From Porticoccus hydrocarbonoclasticus MCTG13d (lineage in GTDB: Bacteria > Pseudomonadota > Gammaproteobacteria > Pseudomonadales > Porticoccaceae): DNA of 64,000 bases. Positions 44,543-55,247 of this stretch are shown here, one piece after another. Within the stretch, counting starts at the first letter, position 1. Each line of letters begins with the position of its first letter. Where the stretch lies: positions 1,798,001-1,862,000 of the forward strand of contig NZ_JQMM01000001.1 of assembly GCF_000744735.1 (NCBI RefSeq), read 5' to 3'. The translations under genes and the position numbers were made by a program. The notes beneath the pieces were generated by a model. It saw only the letters and a list, made by a program, of their open reading frames with translations. It was not told where the DNA came from and did not search any database.

Positions 44543-45034
44543 ATGATCAGCAAAGGCTACAAACCACAGGACAGGGAGTGGATGCTGGAAGCTATGTCGC
44601 TGGCAGAACAGGCTGGGGCTGCCGGTGAGGTGCCGGTAGGTGCTCTGGTGGTACGCAACGGTTCGGTGATCGGCCGTGGCTGGAATTGCTCGATAGGCGA
44701 TTGTGACCCCACTGCCCACGCTGAAATTGTCGCCCTCCGCGATGCTGCAAGATCTGTCAGCAACTATCGCCTTCCCGATACGACGCTCTATGTCACCATT
44801 GAGCCATGTACCATGTGCGTTGGTGCAATGATTCACGCCAGAATTGGTCGCCTGGTCTACGGTGCTTCAGAACCACGTGCCGGTGCAGTGGTCAGTCAGT
44901 TGCAATTAACCGAACAGGCGCATTTCAATCATCATATTGATGTCGTCGGCGGCCTGTTGGCCGAGCAATGCGGAGAGCTGGTCAGCCAGTTCTTTCGTCA
45001 GCGTCGCAAACAGTCGGGCCAGTCCGGGTTGTAG
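44543..45034 (+). CDS. tadA: tRNA adenosine(34) deaminase TadA
   Basis: Converts adenosine to inosine at the wobble position of tRNA-Arg(ACG). The 163-residue protein has the zinc deaminase motifs: HAEIVALRDA (His ligand and catalytic Glu) and PCTMCVGAMIHARI (two Cys ligands). GAGGACC precedes the ATG. Convergent with mltF, 14 bp apart. Confidence 0.96.
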   Translation: MISKGYKPQDREWMLEAMSLAEQAGAAGEVPVGALVVRNGSVIGRGWNCSIGDCDPTAHAEIVALRDAARSVSNYRLPDTTLYVTIEPCTMCVGAMIHARIGRLVYGASEPRAGAVVSQLQLTEQAHFNHHIDVVGGLLAEQCGELVSQFFRQRRKQSGQSGL

Positions 45035-45048
45035 CGCCTTCTTGACCG

Positions 45049-46509
45049 TTACAGCGACAACATGGAGCCGGTATTCCAGTCACTGGAGTTTGGTAGCTCA
45101 AGGCGATTTTCCCGTTCCAGGCGACGTTTCTCATCCAGTGTGTGCCAGTTGAGTATGGTCCGGAAATGACGCACGTTTCTGACATAGCTTACGGGCTCGT
45201 AGCCCCGTGCATAGCCGTACTTAACTGTGCTGTAATATTTTTTCTGTTGTAACAGTGGCAGGAACTCTTTGACATCGTTCCACAGGTGGGGGTTTCTGCC
45301 CGCCCGCTCGGTTAGCACCCTTGCATCTTCAAGATGACCGAGACCGATGTTGTAACCTGCCATGGCAAACCAGGTGCGGTCTGGCTCACTGATATCGTCG
45401 GGAATACGTGATTTGGTCTGGAGGAAATATCGGGTGCCGCCATCAAGGCTCTGTCTGGGGTCAAGGCGATTTTTTACTCCCATTTCTTTAGCCGTGGGCA
45501 GGGTGAGCATCATCAACCCACGAACCCCGGTCGGAGATGTTGCCTTGTGATCCCAATGCGACTCCTGATAGGCGATGGCTGCCAGGAGTTGCCACTCAAG
45601 GCCGTATTTCTGTGCTACCTCCTGAAACATTTCCTGATAATCGGGCAGTCGACTACTGACGCGTTTCATGAAGAGCTGGGATCCAGCAAAATTAAATTCG
45701 TTGGTCTGAATCAGCGAGCGTTTTTTTAATCGATCCAGCTCTCCCGATGCTGCATATTCCTCCAGAAAACGATTTGCTGCTTCCACCAGGCTATCGTCGC
45801 CGTGACGGGGAAAAGCCCAGGCGATTGGCTGTGGATCGGAGATATCAAAAGCGCCTCGAGCTCGGGGATAAATGCCCCGATCCACCTGGAAGGAGATTGA
45901 GTCCACAATGGCGTACTCCACTTCGCCGGAATCTACCATTGCCATTAAATCCAGCATTTCGAGGCCAGACGCCTCCCGCCATTCAAGTGATGGATACTCA
46001 TTTTTCAGTTCTTCCAGTCGTTCGCTGTGAGAGCTCTGGGGAATGACCAGCAGTTGGCCACCGGCCAGATCCTCTATATCGCGGGGTCGCCTTGATCCAT
46101 TTCGATAGATCAGCTTTTGGGTAACTTCATAGTAGGGCTCGCTGAAACGAAGCACTTTCTGACGCTGGGGTGTCACCGTTAATCCCGCTGCGGCCATATC
46201 GCCCAATGGGCCGCCGACAGCAACGATCGCGCCACTGACAGATTCCCTGGGAGTTATCTTGAGCTCAACACCGAGAGACGCGGCAAAAGCACTGGCAAGC
46301 CAGTACTCAAAGCCGCCCTCGCCCTTGGCATTTTGAAAATAGGTGGTCGAGCCCATCAGGGTGATAACACGCAATTCTCCCCGATTAATCACCTCTTCAA
46401 GTTGAGTGGGTGCGCGGCTGGTAGAAAGTGTCAGGGCAAACAAAAAGAGCAGTAGGCCATACAGGATGCGTTTTGTGGCTTTTTTCAGATGGAAGTAGAA
46501 ACCCAGCAC
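45049..46509 (-). CDS. mltF: membrane-bound lytic transglycosylase MltF
   Basis: Cleaves peptidoglycan in the periplasm. In 486 residues: N-terminal anchor (about 10-32), a type 3 solute-binding-like regulatory module (about 40-265, INRGELRVITLMGSTTYF), and a C-terminal SLT domain with the catalytic Glu in AAIAYQESHWDHKATSPTG and the MLTLPTAKEMG block. In other bacteria muropeptide binding to the first module switches on the second. It lies divergent to purL, the usual arrangement in gammaproteobacteria. Confidence 0.95.
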   Translation of the reverse strand: MLGFYFHLKKATKRILYGLLLFLFALTLSTSRAPTQLEEVINRGELRVITLMGSTTYFQNAKGEGGFEYWLASAFAASLGVELKITPRESVSGAIVAVGGPLGDMAAAGLTVTPQRQKVLRFSEPYYEVTQKLIYRNGSRRPRDIEDLAGGQLLVIPQSSHSERLEELKNEYPSLEWREASGLEMLDLMAMVDSGEVEYAIVDSISFQVDRGIYPRARGAFDISDPQPIAWAFPRHGDDSLVEAANRFLEEYAASGELDRLKKRSLIQTNEFNFAGSQLFMKRVSSRLPDYQEMFQEVAQKYGLEWQLLAAIAYQESHWDHKATSPTGVRGLMMLTLPTAKEMGVKNRLDPRQSLDGGTRYFLQTKSRIPDDISEPDRTWFAMAGYNIGLGHLEDARVLTERAGRNPHLWNDVKEFLPLLQQKKYYSTVKYGYARGYEPVSYVRNVRHFRTILNWHTLDEKRRLERENRLELPNSSDWNTGSMLSL

Positions 46510-46770
46510 CTATACACCCAATGTGTCACGCATTCTCGGAAAGCCCCTGGCCCGGTGAATATTGTTGCTATAGATAAAGAACAACCCTGCGGATAACACG
46601 TCCATACGTTTGTGATAATAGCTTAATGCGGGGCCTAGGTTAGTGAGAGAGGTCTCAGGGTTCAACCGTTTTCTGTGCACATGCCGGGTCGGAATCTCCC
46701 GATGACGCTCAGAGGGCAATTCCAGTACAATGTCGCCCCTTCGGAATGGCCCCATACGAGTTACCTTAAG

Positions 46771-49700
46771 ATGCAGATTTTTCCCGGAAACCCCGTACTT
46801 TCGAGTTTCAGGCAGCGACAGTTACTGGCGTCTCTTCAGTCAGTCGATCCCGCTGTGGAATCCGTTTACGCTGAATACAGACATTTTGTGGATCTGGTCT
46901 CGCCCCTGAGCGAAACCGAGCATCTGACACTGACGTCATTACTGGAATACGGCCCGAAAATCCCCCCTGAGAATAACGATGGCATGCTGATACTGGCGAC
47001 GCCCCGTGCCGGAACCATCTCTCCCTGGTCGAGCAAGGCCACAGATATCCTTCACAATGCTGGAGTGAAATCGATCGAACGGATAGAGCGCGGTATTGCC
47101 TACTATTTGAAGGGTGATATTGATCCAGATGCCAGAGTAGTGCTGGCCAATACCCTTCATGATCGGATGGTGGAAATGGTCTATTTCGACCTGCAAGAGG
47201 CAGAGAGCCTGTTTCACCACCAGCAACCGGCACCCATGATCAGTGTCCCGCTGCTCGCAGAGGGACGGCAGGCGCTATCCCGCGCTAATATTTCATTGGG
47301 GCTGGCCCTTGCGGATGATGAAATCGACTATCTGGTGAACTGTTTCAATGACCTGCAGAGGGACCCCACCGATGTGGAATTAATGATGTTTGCCCAGGCT
47401 AATTCAGAGCATTGTCGCCATAAAATATTCAATGCCTCCTGGACAATTGACGGTCAGAAGCAGGAAAAATCCCTGTTTGCCATGGTCAAAAATACGTTTG
47501 AAAAAAGTGGTGAAGGTGTCTTGTCCGCTTATTCAGATAATGCGTCTGTGATCGTCGGCAGCCATGCTGGCCGATTTTTCCCGAACCCGGACAGCAAAAT
47601 CTATCAATTCACGCAAGAACCTGTTCATCTCCTGATGAAGGTTGAAACCCATAACCACCCGACGGCAATTGCCCCCTTTGCCGGCGCCGGTACAGGTGCC
47701 GGCGGTGAGATACGCGATGAAGGGGCAGTAGGTAGAGGGTCTAAACCAAAAGTGGGTCTTACCGGCTTTTCAGTTTCCAATCTCAATATTCCCGGTTTTG
47801 AATGCCCATGGGAAACGGATTACGGCAAGCCCGACAGGATCAGCAGTGCCCTGGACATCATGCTTGAAGGGCCTATCGGTGGTGCAGCATTCAATAATGA
47901 GTACGGTCGACCCAATCTCTGTGGCTATTTCCGCACATTCGAGCAGGACTTTAATGGCGAACGCCGCGGCTATCACAAACCCATTATGATCGCTGGCGGT
48001 TACGGCAACATTCGTGAAGAACACATTGAAAAGAAGCCCTTTGATAGTAGCTGTAAACTGATTGTGCTGGGTGGACCGGCAATGTTGATCGGTCTCGGTG
48101 GCGGCGCCGCGTCATCAATGAGCTCCGGTAGCAGTGCCGAGGATCTTGATTTTGCCTCGGTACAGCGGCAAAACCCCGAAATTGAACGCCGCTGTCAGGA
48201 GGTGATCGACCAGTGCTGGCAGCGGGGTAATGGTAATCCCATCGCCTTTATCCACGATGTGGGTGCAGGCGGACTGTCCAACGCCTTCCCCGAGTTGGTA
48301 AAAGATGGTGGTTGCGGCGGCAGGTTTGAACTGCGCGATGTGCCCAATGATGAACCCGGCATGTCACCGTTGGCAATCTGGTGCAACGAAGCTCAGGAAC
48401 GTTATGTGCTCGCCGTGAGACCTGAGCAACTGGCCGATTTTGAAGAAATTTGCCAGCGTGAACGCTGCCCCTACGCGGTTGTTGGCGAAGCCACTTCCGA
48501 AAGGCATTTGCTGCTGAACGATAGGCATTTTTCCGCCAGGCCGGTGGATCTCCCCATGTCAGTGTTGTTCGGTAAACCGCCGAAAATGCACCGCACAGCA
48601 GAAAAACTGACGGTCACAACGGCGCCTTTTGAGCGCACGGACATTGTGCTGGATGATGCCATCGATCGCGTGCTTACCCATCCGGCCGTGGCCAGTAAAA
48701 GCTTTCTTATCACTATCGGCGATCGCAGTGTTACCGGCATGGTTGTCAGGGATCAGATGGTGGGGCCTTGCCAGGTTCCTGTCGCCGATTGTGCCGTGAC
48801 CACGGTCAGTTATGACAGCTACTGTGGTGAGGCAATGGCGATAGGCGAACGATCACCCGTTGCGTTGCTGGATGCCCCGGCATCGGGCCGCATGGCGGTT
48901 GGGGAGGCGATTACCAATATTGCGGCAGCGGCCATTGACCGGCTTGCGGACGTCAGATTATCCGCTAACTGGATGTGTGCCGCAGGCCATCCTGGCGAGG
49001 ATGAGAAACTGTTCCGCACGGTACAAGCAATCGGTGAAGAGCTCTGTCCAAAATTGGGCATTTCGATTCCGGTCGGCAAGGACTCCATGTCCATGCGCAC
49101 TACCTGGGAGGAACAGGGACAGGAGAAGTCGGTGACATCACCATTGTCACTGGTTATTTCTGCTTTTGCCCCTGTTTCTGATGTTCGTAAAACACTAACG
49201 CCGGAGTTGCGCTCCGACCTTCGCGATACAGTACTGTTGTACATCGATCTCGGCGAAAATCGCAATCACCTGGGGGGCTCAATCCTGGCTCAGACCTACA
49301 GCCAGCTGGGCGATAAACCGGCCGATTTGCTGAGCCCAGAGAAACTCAAAGCTTTTTTCAACGCTATCCAGGCCGCCAATCAAAGCGGAGAAATGATCGC
49401 CTATCACGATCGGTCTGATGGTGGTTTGATGACCACATTGGCAGAGATGGCTTTTGCCGGTAATACAGGTATCAGAATTTGCCTCGATGAGCTGCCAGGC
49501 GATGCACTATCGGTTCTATTTAACGAAGAACTCGGGGCCGTTGTTCAAGTACTTGGAGACCGGGCCGCTTCCTTTAAGCAGCGCTTCGCCGATATCGCCA
49601 TCCCTGTCAGTGTCATAGCAACGCTTGATGACACTGACAGTATTGAGATTTATGAGGATGGCGATTGTCTGTTCAGTTCCGGCCGCACCGAATTATTGCG

Positions 49701-50637
49701 CCGCTGGAGTGAAACCAGCTACGAGATTCAAGCGCTTCGAGACAATGAAGATTGTGCCAGGCAGGAATTTGACGGGCTGTTTTTTGATAATCCCGGATTG
49801 AGCACAGCCCTCAGCTATGACATCAATGAAGATATTACCGCCCCCTATGTCAACTGTGGGGCCCGACCTCGCGCAGCTATACTCAGGGAGCAGGGAGTCA
49901 ACGGACAGATGGAAATGGCCGCTGCATTTGATCGGGCCGGTTTCGAAACTGTCGATGTCCACATGAGTGATATCCTCGCTGGCCGTGTCGTTCTTGATAG
50001 TTTTAAGGGGTTGGCTGCCTGTGGTGGTTTTTCTTATGGCGATGTACTCGGTGCAGGGGAGGGGTGGGCGAAAACCGTACTGTTCAACCCTTTAGCCCGT
50101 GCACAGTTTGAGCAGTTTTTTCATCGGCCTGATACGTTTACTTTCGGTGTTTGTAATGGCTGTCAGATGTTATCCAATCTAAAATCCCTCATTCCGGGGG
50201 CCAATCATTGGCCTCGCTTTGTCAGGAATCTCTCAGAACAGTTTGAAGCACGGTTTTCCCTGGTAAGGGTAGAGAAATCACCCTCGGTTCTGCTTGCAGA
50301 TATGGCGGGCTCCCATATGCCGATCGCGATTGCTCACGGTGAGGGGAGAGTGGAGTTCGCATCATCGGTGGATCCGGAAATATTTGATGGCTCCGGTGCG
50401 GTAGCACTGCGTTTCCTCGATAATTTCCTGGAAATTGCAGAGACCTATCCGGCCAACCCCAATGGATCACCTCTGGGCATCACGGGTGTGACCAGCGAGG
50501 ATGGTCGCGCAACGATCATGATGCCACATCCAGAGAGAGTATTTCGGACAGTGAACAATTCCTGGCACCCGGATGACTGGAAGGAAGATGGTGCCTGGTT
50601 GCGGTTGTTCCGCAATGCCCGTCGATTTGTGGATTGA
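46771..50637 (+). CDS. purL: phosphoribosylformylglycinamidine synthase PurL
   Basis: Fourth step of purine synthesis: FGAR plus glutamine plus ATP gives FGAM. The single-chain 1288-residue form is typical of gammaproteobacteria. The N-terminal PurS-like part, two FGAM synthase halves ([27 protein letters not shown] is the ATP region; the second half begins near [14 protein letters not shown]) and a C-terminal class I glutaminase with GVCNGCQML and MPHPERVFR are all present. I chose the ATG at 46771 ([15 protein letters not shown]), the family start, over the frame that is open to 46675. Confidence 0.97.
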   Translation: MQIFPGNPVLSSFRQRQLLASLQSVDPAVESVYAEYRHFVDLVSPLSETEHLTLTSLLEYGPKIPPENNDGMLILATPRAGTISPWSSKATDILHNAGVKSIERIERGIAYYLKGDIDPDARVVLANTLHDRMVEMVYFDLQEAESLFHHQQPAPMISVPLLAEGRQALSRANISLGLALADDEIDYLVNCFNDLQRDPTDVELMMFAQANSEHCRHKIFNASWTIDGQKQEKSLFAMVKNTFEKSGEGVLSAYSDNASVIVGSHAGRFFPNPDSKIYQFTQEPVHLLMKVETHNHPTAIAPFAGAGTGAGGEIRDEGAVGRGSKPKVGLTGFSVSNLNIPGFECPWETDYGKPDRISSALDIMLEGPIGGAAFNNEYGRPNLCGYFRTFEQDFNGERRGYHKPIMIAGGYGNIREEHIEKKPFDSSCKLIVLGGPAMLIGLGGGAASSMSSGSSAEDLDFASVQRQNPEIERRCQEVIDQCWQRGNGNPIAFIHDVGAGGLSNAFPELVKDGGCGGRFELRDVPNDEPGMSPLAIWCNEAQERYVLAVRPEQLADFEEICQRERCPYAVVGEATSERHLLLNDRHFSARPVDLPMSVLFGKPPKMHRTAEKLTVTTAPFERTDIVLDDAIDRVLTHPAVASKSFLITIGDRSVTGMVVRDQMVGPCQVPVADCAVTTVSYDSYCGEAMAIGERSPVALLDAPASGRMAVGEAITNIAAAAIDRLADVRLSANWMCAAGHPGEDEKLFRTVQAIGEELCPKLGISIPVGKDSMSMRTTWEEQGQEKSVTSPLSLVISAFAPVSDVRKTLTPELRSDLRDTVLLYIDLGENRNHLGGSILAQTYSQLGDKPADLLSPEKLKAFFNAIQAANQSGEMIAYHDRSDGGLMTTLAEMAFAGNTGIRICLDELPGDALSVLFNEELGAVVQVLGDRAASFKQRFADIAIPVSVIATLDDTDSIEIYEDGDCLFSSGRTELLRRWSETSYEIQALRDNEDCARQEFDGLFFDNPGLSTALSYDINEDITAPYVNCGARPRAAILREQGVNGQMEMAAAFDRAGFETVDVHMSDILAGRVVLDSFKGLAACGGFSYGDVLGAGEGWAKTVLFNPLARAQFEQFFHRPDTFTFGVCNGCQMLSNLKSLIPGANHWPRFVRNLSEQFEARFSLVRVEKSPSVLLADMAGSHMPIAIAHGEGRVEFASSVDPEIFDGSGAVALRFLDNFLEIAETYPANPNGSPLGITGVTSEDGRATIMMPHPERVFRTVNNSWHPDDWKEDGAWLRLFRNARRFVD

Positions 50638-50646
50638 GGCTTCTGA

Positions 50647-50683
50647 CCATAAAAAACCCGGCTTGTTGCCGGGTTTTTTATGG
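50647..50683. terminator. bidirectional intrinsic terminator
   Basis: A perfect inverted repeat with 16-bp arms: CCATAAAAAACCCGGC, loop TTGTT, and its complement. The GC core CCCGGC with six A on one side and six T on the other works in both directions, ending purL and the converging cytochrome c transcript. Confidence 0.95.
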
Positions 50684-50699
50684 GTTATTCGGCGTATTC

Positions 50700-51005
50700 C
50701 TACAGGCTGGCAAAATAGGCAGCCAAATCCAGAATATCCTGATCCGACAGGGGTTTTGCCATACCGGACATTACCGGGTCAGTACGATTTCCTTCACGGA
50801 AATCTCTTAGTTGTTTAGCGGTGTAGCCAGCTTTCTGGCCCGCCAGGTTGGGCCACATGTCGTTGTTGCTGATGCCATTGGCACCGTGACAACCGGCGCA
50901 GGCCATAGCCTTGTTTTTGCCAGCCTCTATGTCACCGGCAGCCAATGCATGGCCCGTAGCAGTTGTCAGCACCAATGCTAGGATAGTTCCAGTCAGTTTT
51001 TTCAT
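50700..51005 (-). CDS. periplasmic monoheme cytochrome c (c4/c553 type)
   Basis: A 101-residue electron carrier. Signal peptide of 22 residues (ending HALAAG), heme motif CAGCH, and DPVMSGMAKPLSDQDI with the axial Met; the C terminus DLAAYFASL is usual. It lies 46 bp before nothing but the heme A synthase gene on the same strand, so both may serve the aerobic respiratory chain. Confidence 0.92.
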   Translation of the reverse strand: MKKLTGTILALVLTTATGHALAAGDIEAGKNKAMACAGCHGANGISNNDMWPNLAGQKAGYTAKQLRDFREGNRTDPVMSGMAKPLSDQDILDLAAYFASL

Positions 51006-51051
51006 TTGATCACTCCAGACTTGAGATATAAAAAGATAACAAAAAAGGCCA

Positions 51052-52083
51052 TTAGTTCCCTAAACGGTGACACACAAACAACACACTGGTGAAGAGCAGA
51101 ATAGCACCCCCCTGATGAGCCGCCGCCAGGGGAACCGGCATATGTAATAACAGGGTTGAAATACCCAGCGTAACCTGTAACGCCAGCATTATAAGTACCA
51201 GTTTGACACCTACCCGGGCTTCCGAACGAATATTGCCATGTTTCAGTGTGCTGATCGAAAAACTGAGAATCACGACTATCAATAGGTAGGCAAATATCCG
51301 GTGGTTGAACTGAATTGTCGTGATATCTTCAAAAGCCGCCAGCCAGAAAGGCTCTGTGTCATAAATACCAGGGGGGATAAAACTGTCACCCATTAACGGA
51401 AAAGTGGGGTAAGCGTATCCCGCATCAGTACCCGCGACAAAACCTCCGGAAAGAATCATCAAAAAAACCAATCCCGAAAGGGCAACGGCGAAACGCCAAC
51501 AGGTCGGCTGGCCCTGCTCCAGATCAGATTCTGGTGGATAAAGTAAGCTGAAAGCCACCCAGATAATGTAGCCATAGATGATGACGGCAGTACCAAGGTG
51601 AGCTGTCAGGCGATATTGGCTAACGCTCGGGTTATCTACCAAGCCACTTTTGACCATATACCAACCAAGTAAACCCTGCAGGCCTCCCAGAACAAACATG
51701 ACCATAAGTTTTGGCGTCAACCCGGGTTTGATTCGGTGACTAAAATAGAAAAACAGAAAAGGCACCAAAAATAGGACGCCAATCAGTCTACCGAGTAAAC
51801 GGTGAGCATATTCGTAGAGAAAAATTCGCTTGAACTCAGGCAGGCTCATGCCGCTGTTGACTTTCTGATACTCGGGGAACTGCTTATATTTGTCGAAGGT
51901 CTGCTGCCATTCCTGCTCGTTCAATGGCGGCAGAACGCCGGAAACGGGCGCCCATTCAACAATGGAAAGCCCCGAACCCGTCAACCGGGTAACACCGCCC
52001 AAAAGTATCATACTCAGAATAACGGCAGCGCATACAATCAGCCAGGAAGCCAACTGTCTATCATATCGAGTCTGCAAATCCAT
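51052..52083 (-). CDS. ctaA: heme A synthase (CtaA/COX15)
   Basis: Oxidises heme O to heme A for cytochrome c oxidase in the inner membrane. The 343-residue protein has eight membrane helices and the family blocks GGVTRLTGSGLSIVEWAPVSGVLPPL, YEYAHRLLGRLIGV, FNHRIFAYLL and AAHQGGAILLF, which contain the His ligands. A COX15-type long form. The cytochrome oxidase genes are not in the window. Confidence 0.94.
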   Translation of the reverse strand: MDLQTRYDRQLASWLIVCAAVILSMILLGGVTRLTGSGLSIVEWAPVSGVLPPLNEQEWQQTFDKYKQFPEYQKVNSGMSLPEFKRIFLYEYAHRLLGRLIGVLFLVPFLFFYFSHRIKPGLTPKLMVMFVLGGLQGLLGWYMVKSGLVDNPSVSQYRLTAHLGTAVIIYGYIIWVAFSLLYPPESDLEQGQPTCWRFAVALSGLVFLMILSGGFVAGTDAGYAYPTFPLMGDSFIPPGIYDTEPFWLAAFEDITTIQFNHRIFAYLLIVVILSFSISTLKHGNIRSEARVGVKLVLIMLALQVTLGISTLLLHMPVPLAAAHQGGAILLFTSVLFVCHRLGN

Positions 52084-52373
52084 AAGAGATTTATACCTTC
52101 CTGTCCAGTGGGGAAGACCATTGACATGGATCTTTGCGAGAAAACCCCGATTAAGTGGTTTTTAAAATACCTCGAGGCGGTAAAAGCCGTGGGCTTACTA
52201 TCGTCAACTACAGCGATCCAATATTACCAAATACAGCCGTGTATTTCCGGCAAAAATGTCCCTCACAGGAATATTTTTGACAATTCCGGTCCGTCAGTTT
52301 GCTAGCCTAGCCTTGCTGAACAAGAGGCAATCCTGCAAAGTCATTGAACTTAAAAAAATTCGGAGAGTGAAAG

Positions 52374-53156
52374 ATGCAACAGACGACCGTCAATGGCGTC
52401 AGAATTACCTACCTGGACGAAGGGCAGGGTGATGTAATTATTTTTTTACACGGCCTGGGAGTCAGTAGCAGGGACTGGGATGGGCAGATCGATTATTTTC
52501 GCGATCACTGGCGGGTAATTGCCCCGGATTTTCGGGGGCACGGTGCGTCGGACAAACCCGATAGCCATTACGATATATCGATCCATGCCAATGATGTTCT
52601 CGGGTTGATGGATCAGCTGGATATTGACCGGGCACACCTTGTTGGCCTGTCCATGGGTGGGATGGTCGCTTTTCAGATTGCAGCCATGGCGCCACAACGC
52701 TTAAAAAGCATGACAATCATCAATTCTGGTCCCGCACTCCCCGACAATACCTTCGCCGCAAAAAAAATGCTCTGGACACGAGTGCTGTCAATTCACTTGC
52801 TGGGTATGCACCGTTATGCACACAAAGTAGCCCAGAGTATGTTTCCGGGGGAGGGGAAAGAGGCATTAATCGATATCTTTACGCGACAGATTGCTTCAAA
52901 CCCCAAAAAAGTTTATCTGAAAAACCTCAAGTCCCTGTTTGGCTGGGGAGTTCTGGAACATTTGGCCGACATTGAGGTGCCGACCCTGATGTTAACGGGC
53001 GACCGGGATTATTCCCCTGTAGCGGTGAAACAGGCGGTGGTCGATGCCATGAAAAATGCCAAACTGGTGGTCATTTCCGATACCGGCCACGGTACACCGA
53101 TTGAGAAGCCCGGTGAGACCAATGAAGCCATAGCACACTTCATTGAAGCTGTTTGA
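52374..53156 (+). CDS. alpha/beta hydrolase
   Basis: A 260-residue alpha/beta-fold hydrolase. Oxyanion region FLHGLGVSSRDWDGQ, nucleophile elbow GLSMGG with Ser, an acid in LTGDRDYSPV and the catalytic His in SDTGHGTPIEKP. No signal peptide. Specificity is unknown; 3-oxoadipate enol-lactonase-like and esterase-like members look the same. A GGAG site precedes the ATG. Its last 17 bases overlap the patatin gene on the other strand. Confidence 0.9.
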   Translation: MQQTTVNGVRITYLDEGQGDVIIFLHGLGVSSRDWDGQIDYFRDHWRVIAPDFRGHGASDKPDSHYDISIHANDVLGLMDQLDIDRAHLVGLSMGGMVAFQIAAMAPQRLKSMTIINSGPALPDNTFAAKKMLWTRVLSIHLLGMHRYAHKVAQSMFPGEGKEALIDIFTRQIASNPKKVYLKNLKSLFGWGVLEHLADIEVPTLMLTGDRDYSPVAVKQAVVDAMKNAKLVVISDTGHGTPIEKPGETNEAIAHFIEAV

Positions 53157-53970
53157 GCTGGCGATTGAGCTTGCGCTTCAGTTCACTCTTGGTTTTTGAG
53201 CCATTATTGAGAATCAAATTCGCCTTGTAAAACTCCAGCATCCTCACGGCCGCCACACTTGGCTCAATATAAATATCCGGGGCTTCCTTGGCCAGTTTTT
53301 CCCTGATGATACTTTTTTGCATGATCTGGTAGGTGTTGAATACGGCTTCTGACAGGGATGGGAGTTTATTGGATACAGTCCGCGTGCCAATCACATCAAC
53401 AGCAATCGTAATGTCACAGTCATCGGGCAACAGGTCAAAGGGCACAGGGTTTACCGCGCCACCATCTATCAGCACCTGTCCATCTATGGTGACTGGCTGA
53501 AAGAGTCCGGGGAGAGACATGCTGGCACGAATGGCAGGTATCAGCGCCCCATGTTGAAGAACAACCTGTTCCCGGCTCCAGAAGTCCGATGCCACAACCT
53601 TTAGAGGGGTGTCAAGTTCAGAGAACTGGGTAGCATGAACAGATTCAAAGAGATAATTCAGGAGGTTCTCAACCCGAATCAGTCCCCGGCCACGAAATTG
53701 CGGGCTAATAAAATCCAGCCATTTGAACAAGTGTTTCCTGGTGACAAGATGTTTGAGCGATTCATTATCGCGAAGGCTAAACTGGAGAAAAATCTGCTTG
53801 ATGTCTGCTGTTGTCATGCCAGCACAATACATGGCGCCAATTAATGCACCGATGCTGGTCCCAGTGATGAAATAAGGTTTAAGCCCCATTTCCTCCAGTG
53901 TCTCCAGAATCAGTAAGTGGCTGATGCCCTTGGCTCCACCCCCCCCCAATGCAAGTCCAATTTTTGTCAT
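53140..53970 (-). CDS. patatin-like phospholipase
   Basis: A 276-residue patatin-domain lipid hydrolase of the RssA/NTE type. Oxyanion loop LALGGGGAKGISHL, nucleophile G-T-S-I-G, and the catalytic Asp in IDGGAVNPVP. No signal peptide or membrane anchor, so it acts in the cytoplasm on phospholipids or lysophospholipids. Confidence 0.92.
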   Translation of the reverse strand: MTKIGLALGGGGAKGISHLLILETLEEMGLKPYFITGTSIGALIGAMYCAGMTTADIKQIFLQFSLRDNESLKHLVTRKHLFKWLDFISPQFRGRGLIRVENLLNYLFESVHATQFSELDTPLKVVASDFWSREQVVLQHGALIPAIRASMSLPGLFQPVTIDGQVLIDGGAVNPVPFDLLPDDCDITIAVDVIGTRTVSNKLPSLSEAVFNTYQIMQKSIIREKLAKEAPDIYIEPSVAAVRMLEFYKANLILNNGSKTKSELKRKLNRQLKQLQ

Positions 53971-54069
53971 ACAAGGTACACCCGGCGGTTTTCACGATGA
54001 TCGTTGGTTGATTTGAAGTAGAAATTCCGGTTTATTACACAGCTTTACCATCATAACCGGAAGAAACCT

Positions 54070-54765
54070 GTGGCAGAAATCCAGCATATCAAGCTCGATC
54101 CTTCCTGGCTGGTCAAACTTGAAGACCAGTTTCAGTTGCCCTACATGGTCAAGCTAAAACAGTTTCTGCAGGCCCAAAAAAAAGCGGGTAAAACCATCTA
54201 TCCCAGTGGATCAAACTGGTTTGCAGCGTTCGATAGTACGCCTTTTGATAAGGTCAAGGTGGTAATTATCGGACAGGATCCCTACCACGGCGACCATCAG
54301 GCACATGGTCTTTGTTTCTCGGTGCTGCCCGGCGTGGATATTCCGCCATCCCTGCGAAATATTTTTCGGGAGTTACAGCAGGATTGCGGGATTCAGCCAC
54401 CCCAACACGGTTGTCTGAGGGGCTGGGCTGCCCAAGGTGTATTTTTACTCAATGCGACATTGACCGTTGAAAGGGGCCTTGCCGGATCTCACCAGGGGCA
54501 GGGGTGGGAGCAATTTACCGACCGGGTAATACAATTGTTAAACGATGAACGTCGCGGGTTGGTCTTTATGTTATGGGGCAGTTATGCTCAGAAAAAGGGG
54601 GCTATTATCGATACCGATAAACATCTGGTGCTCAAAGCGCCGCACCCGTCGCCACTATCGGCCCATCGAGGTTTTCTGGGTTGCGGGCATTTTTCAAAGG
54701 CAAATCAGTACCTCAAGGAACAGGGCCTGGAGCCAGTGGACTGGCAGGTACATGAGGTAGCCTAG
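54070..54765 (+). CDS. ung: uracil-DNA glycosylase
   Basis: Removes uracil from DNA in base excision repair. The 231-residue family 1 enzyme has the water-activating motif [13 protein letters not shown] and the minor-groove loop [21 protein letters not shown]. The start is GTG behind GGAAG. Confidence 0.97.
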   Translation: MAEIQHIKLDPSWLVKLEDQFQLPYMVKLKQFLQAQKKAGKTIYPSGSNWFAAFDSTPFDKVKVVIIGQDPYHGDHQAHGLCFSVLPGVDIPPSLRNIFRELQQDCGIQPPQHGCLRGWAAQGVFLLNATLTVERGLAGSHQGQGWEQFTDRVIQLLNDERRGLVFMLWGSYAQKKGAIIDTDKHLVLKAPHPSPLSAHRGFLGCGHFSKANQYLKEQGLEPVDWQVHEVA

Positions 54766-54773
54766 GGCAAAGT

Positions 54774-55190
54774 TTAGGGTTTATCCACCTTGAGTGCGGG
54801 CAAATGCCGTTTTGCCCTCAACCAGTTCAACCCTTTTAAAACAGAGGGCGTACTGACAATACGCTTTTCCAGTGTGTATTTCCCAGGGTAGTCCAGCAGT
54901 AATAAGCCTACCGCCATGGTTAGGATGCCTTGTCCGGGCATGAACAGCATCAAAAAACCACCACACAACAGGATCAAACCCAGCAGGTTTTTCCCAACAA
55001 GCAATAAACCCCGGATGACAGGATGCCTTTGTTTCAATGTTGTTGTCTCGCGGTTTCTGTAAAGAAAATAATTCTCTGGGATCATTGCCACCATCCATGG
55101 CAGAGCGAGCAGGCTCCCAATGAAGGTTGCAAAAGATGCAATGCTAAGCCATGTCAACAGCACCTGATGTTCAGATAACCAAGCCAGCAT
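54774..55190 (-). CDS. PGPGW-type membrane protein
   Basis: A 138-residue inner-membrane protein with two hydrophobic hairpins. FMPGQGILTMAVGLLLLDYPGKYTLEKR fits the PGPGW family; its role is unknown. It lies between ung and ygfZ, convergent with ung (8-bp gap). Confidence 0.8.
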   Translation of the reverse strand: MLAWLSEHQVLLTWLSIASFATFIGSLLALPWMVAMIPENYFLYRNRETTTLKQRHPVIRGLLLVGKNLLGLILLCGGFLMLFMPGQGILTMAVGLLLLDYPGKYTLEKRIVSTPSVLKGLNWLRAKRHLPALKVDKP

Positions 55191-55247
55191 CGGCTACCCC
55201 TGATATATTGATAAATGGAGTTAACTTTTTATTTCAACTTAATGATT

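Noticed and set aside
44054-44836. N-terminal extension of the amidoligase
   Set aside because: The open frame continues 260 codons opposite tadA and the small membrane gene, with no domain similarity and proline/histidine-rich composition; the family start is at 44053.
46640-46680. PurR box before purL
   Set aside because: TTCAACCGTTTTCTGT matches only about 9 of 16 consensus positions.
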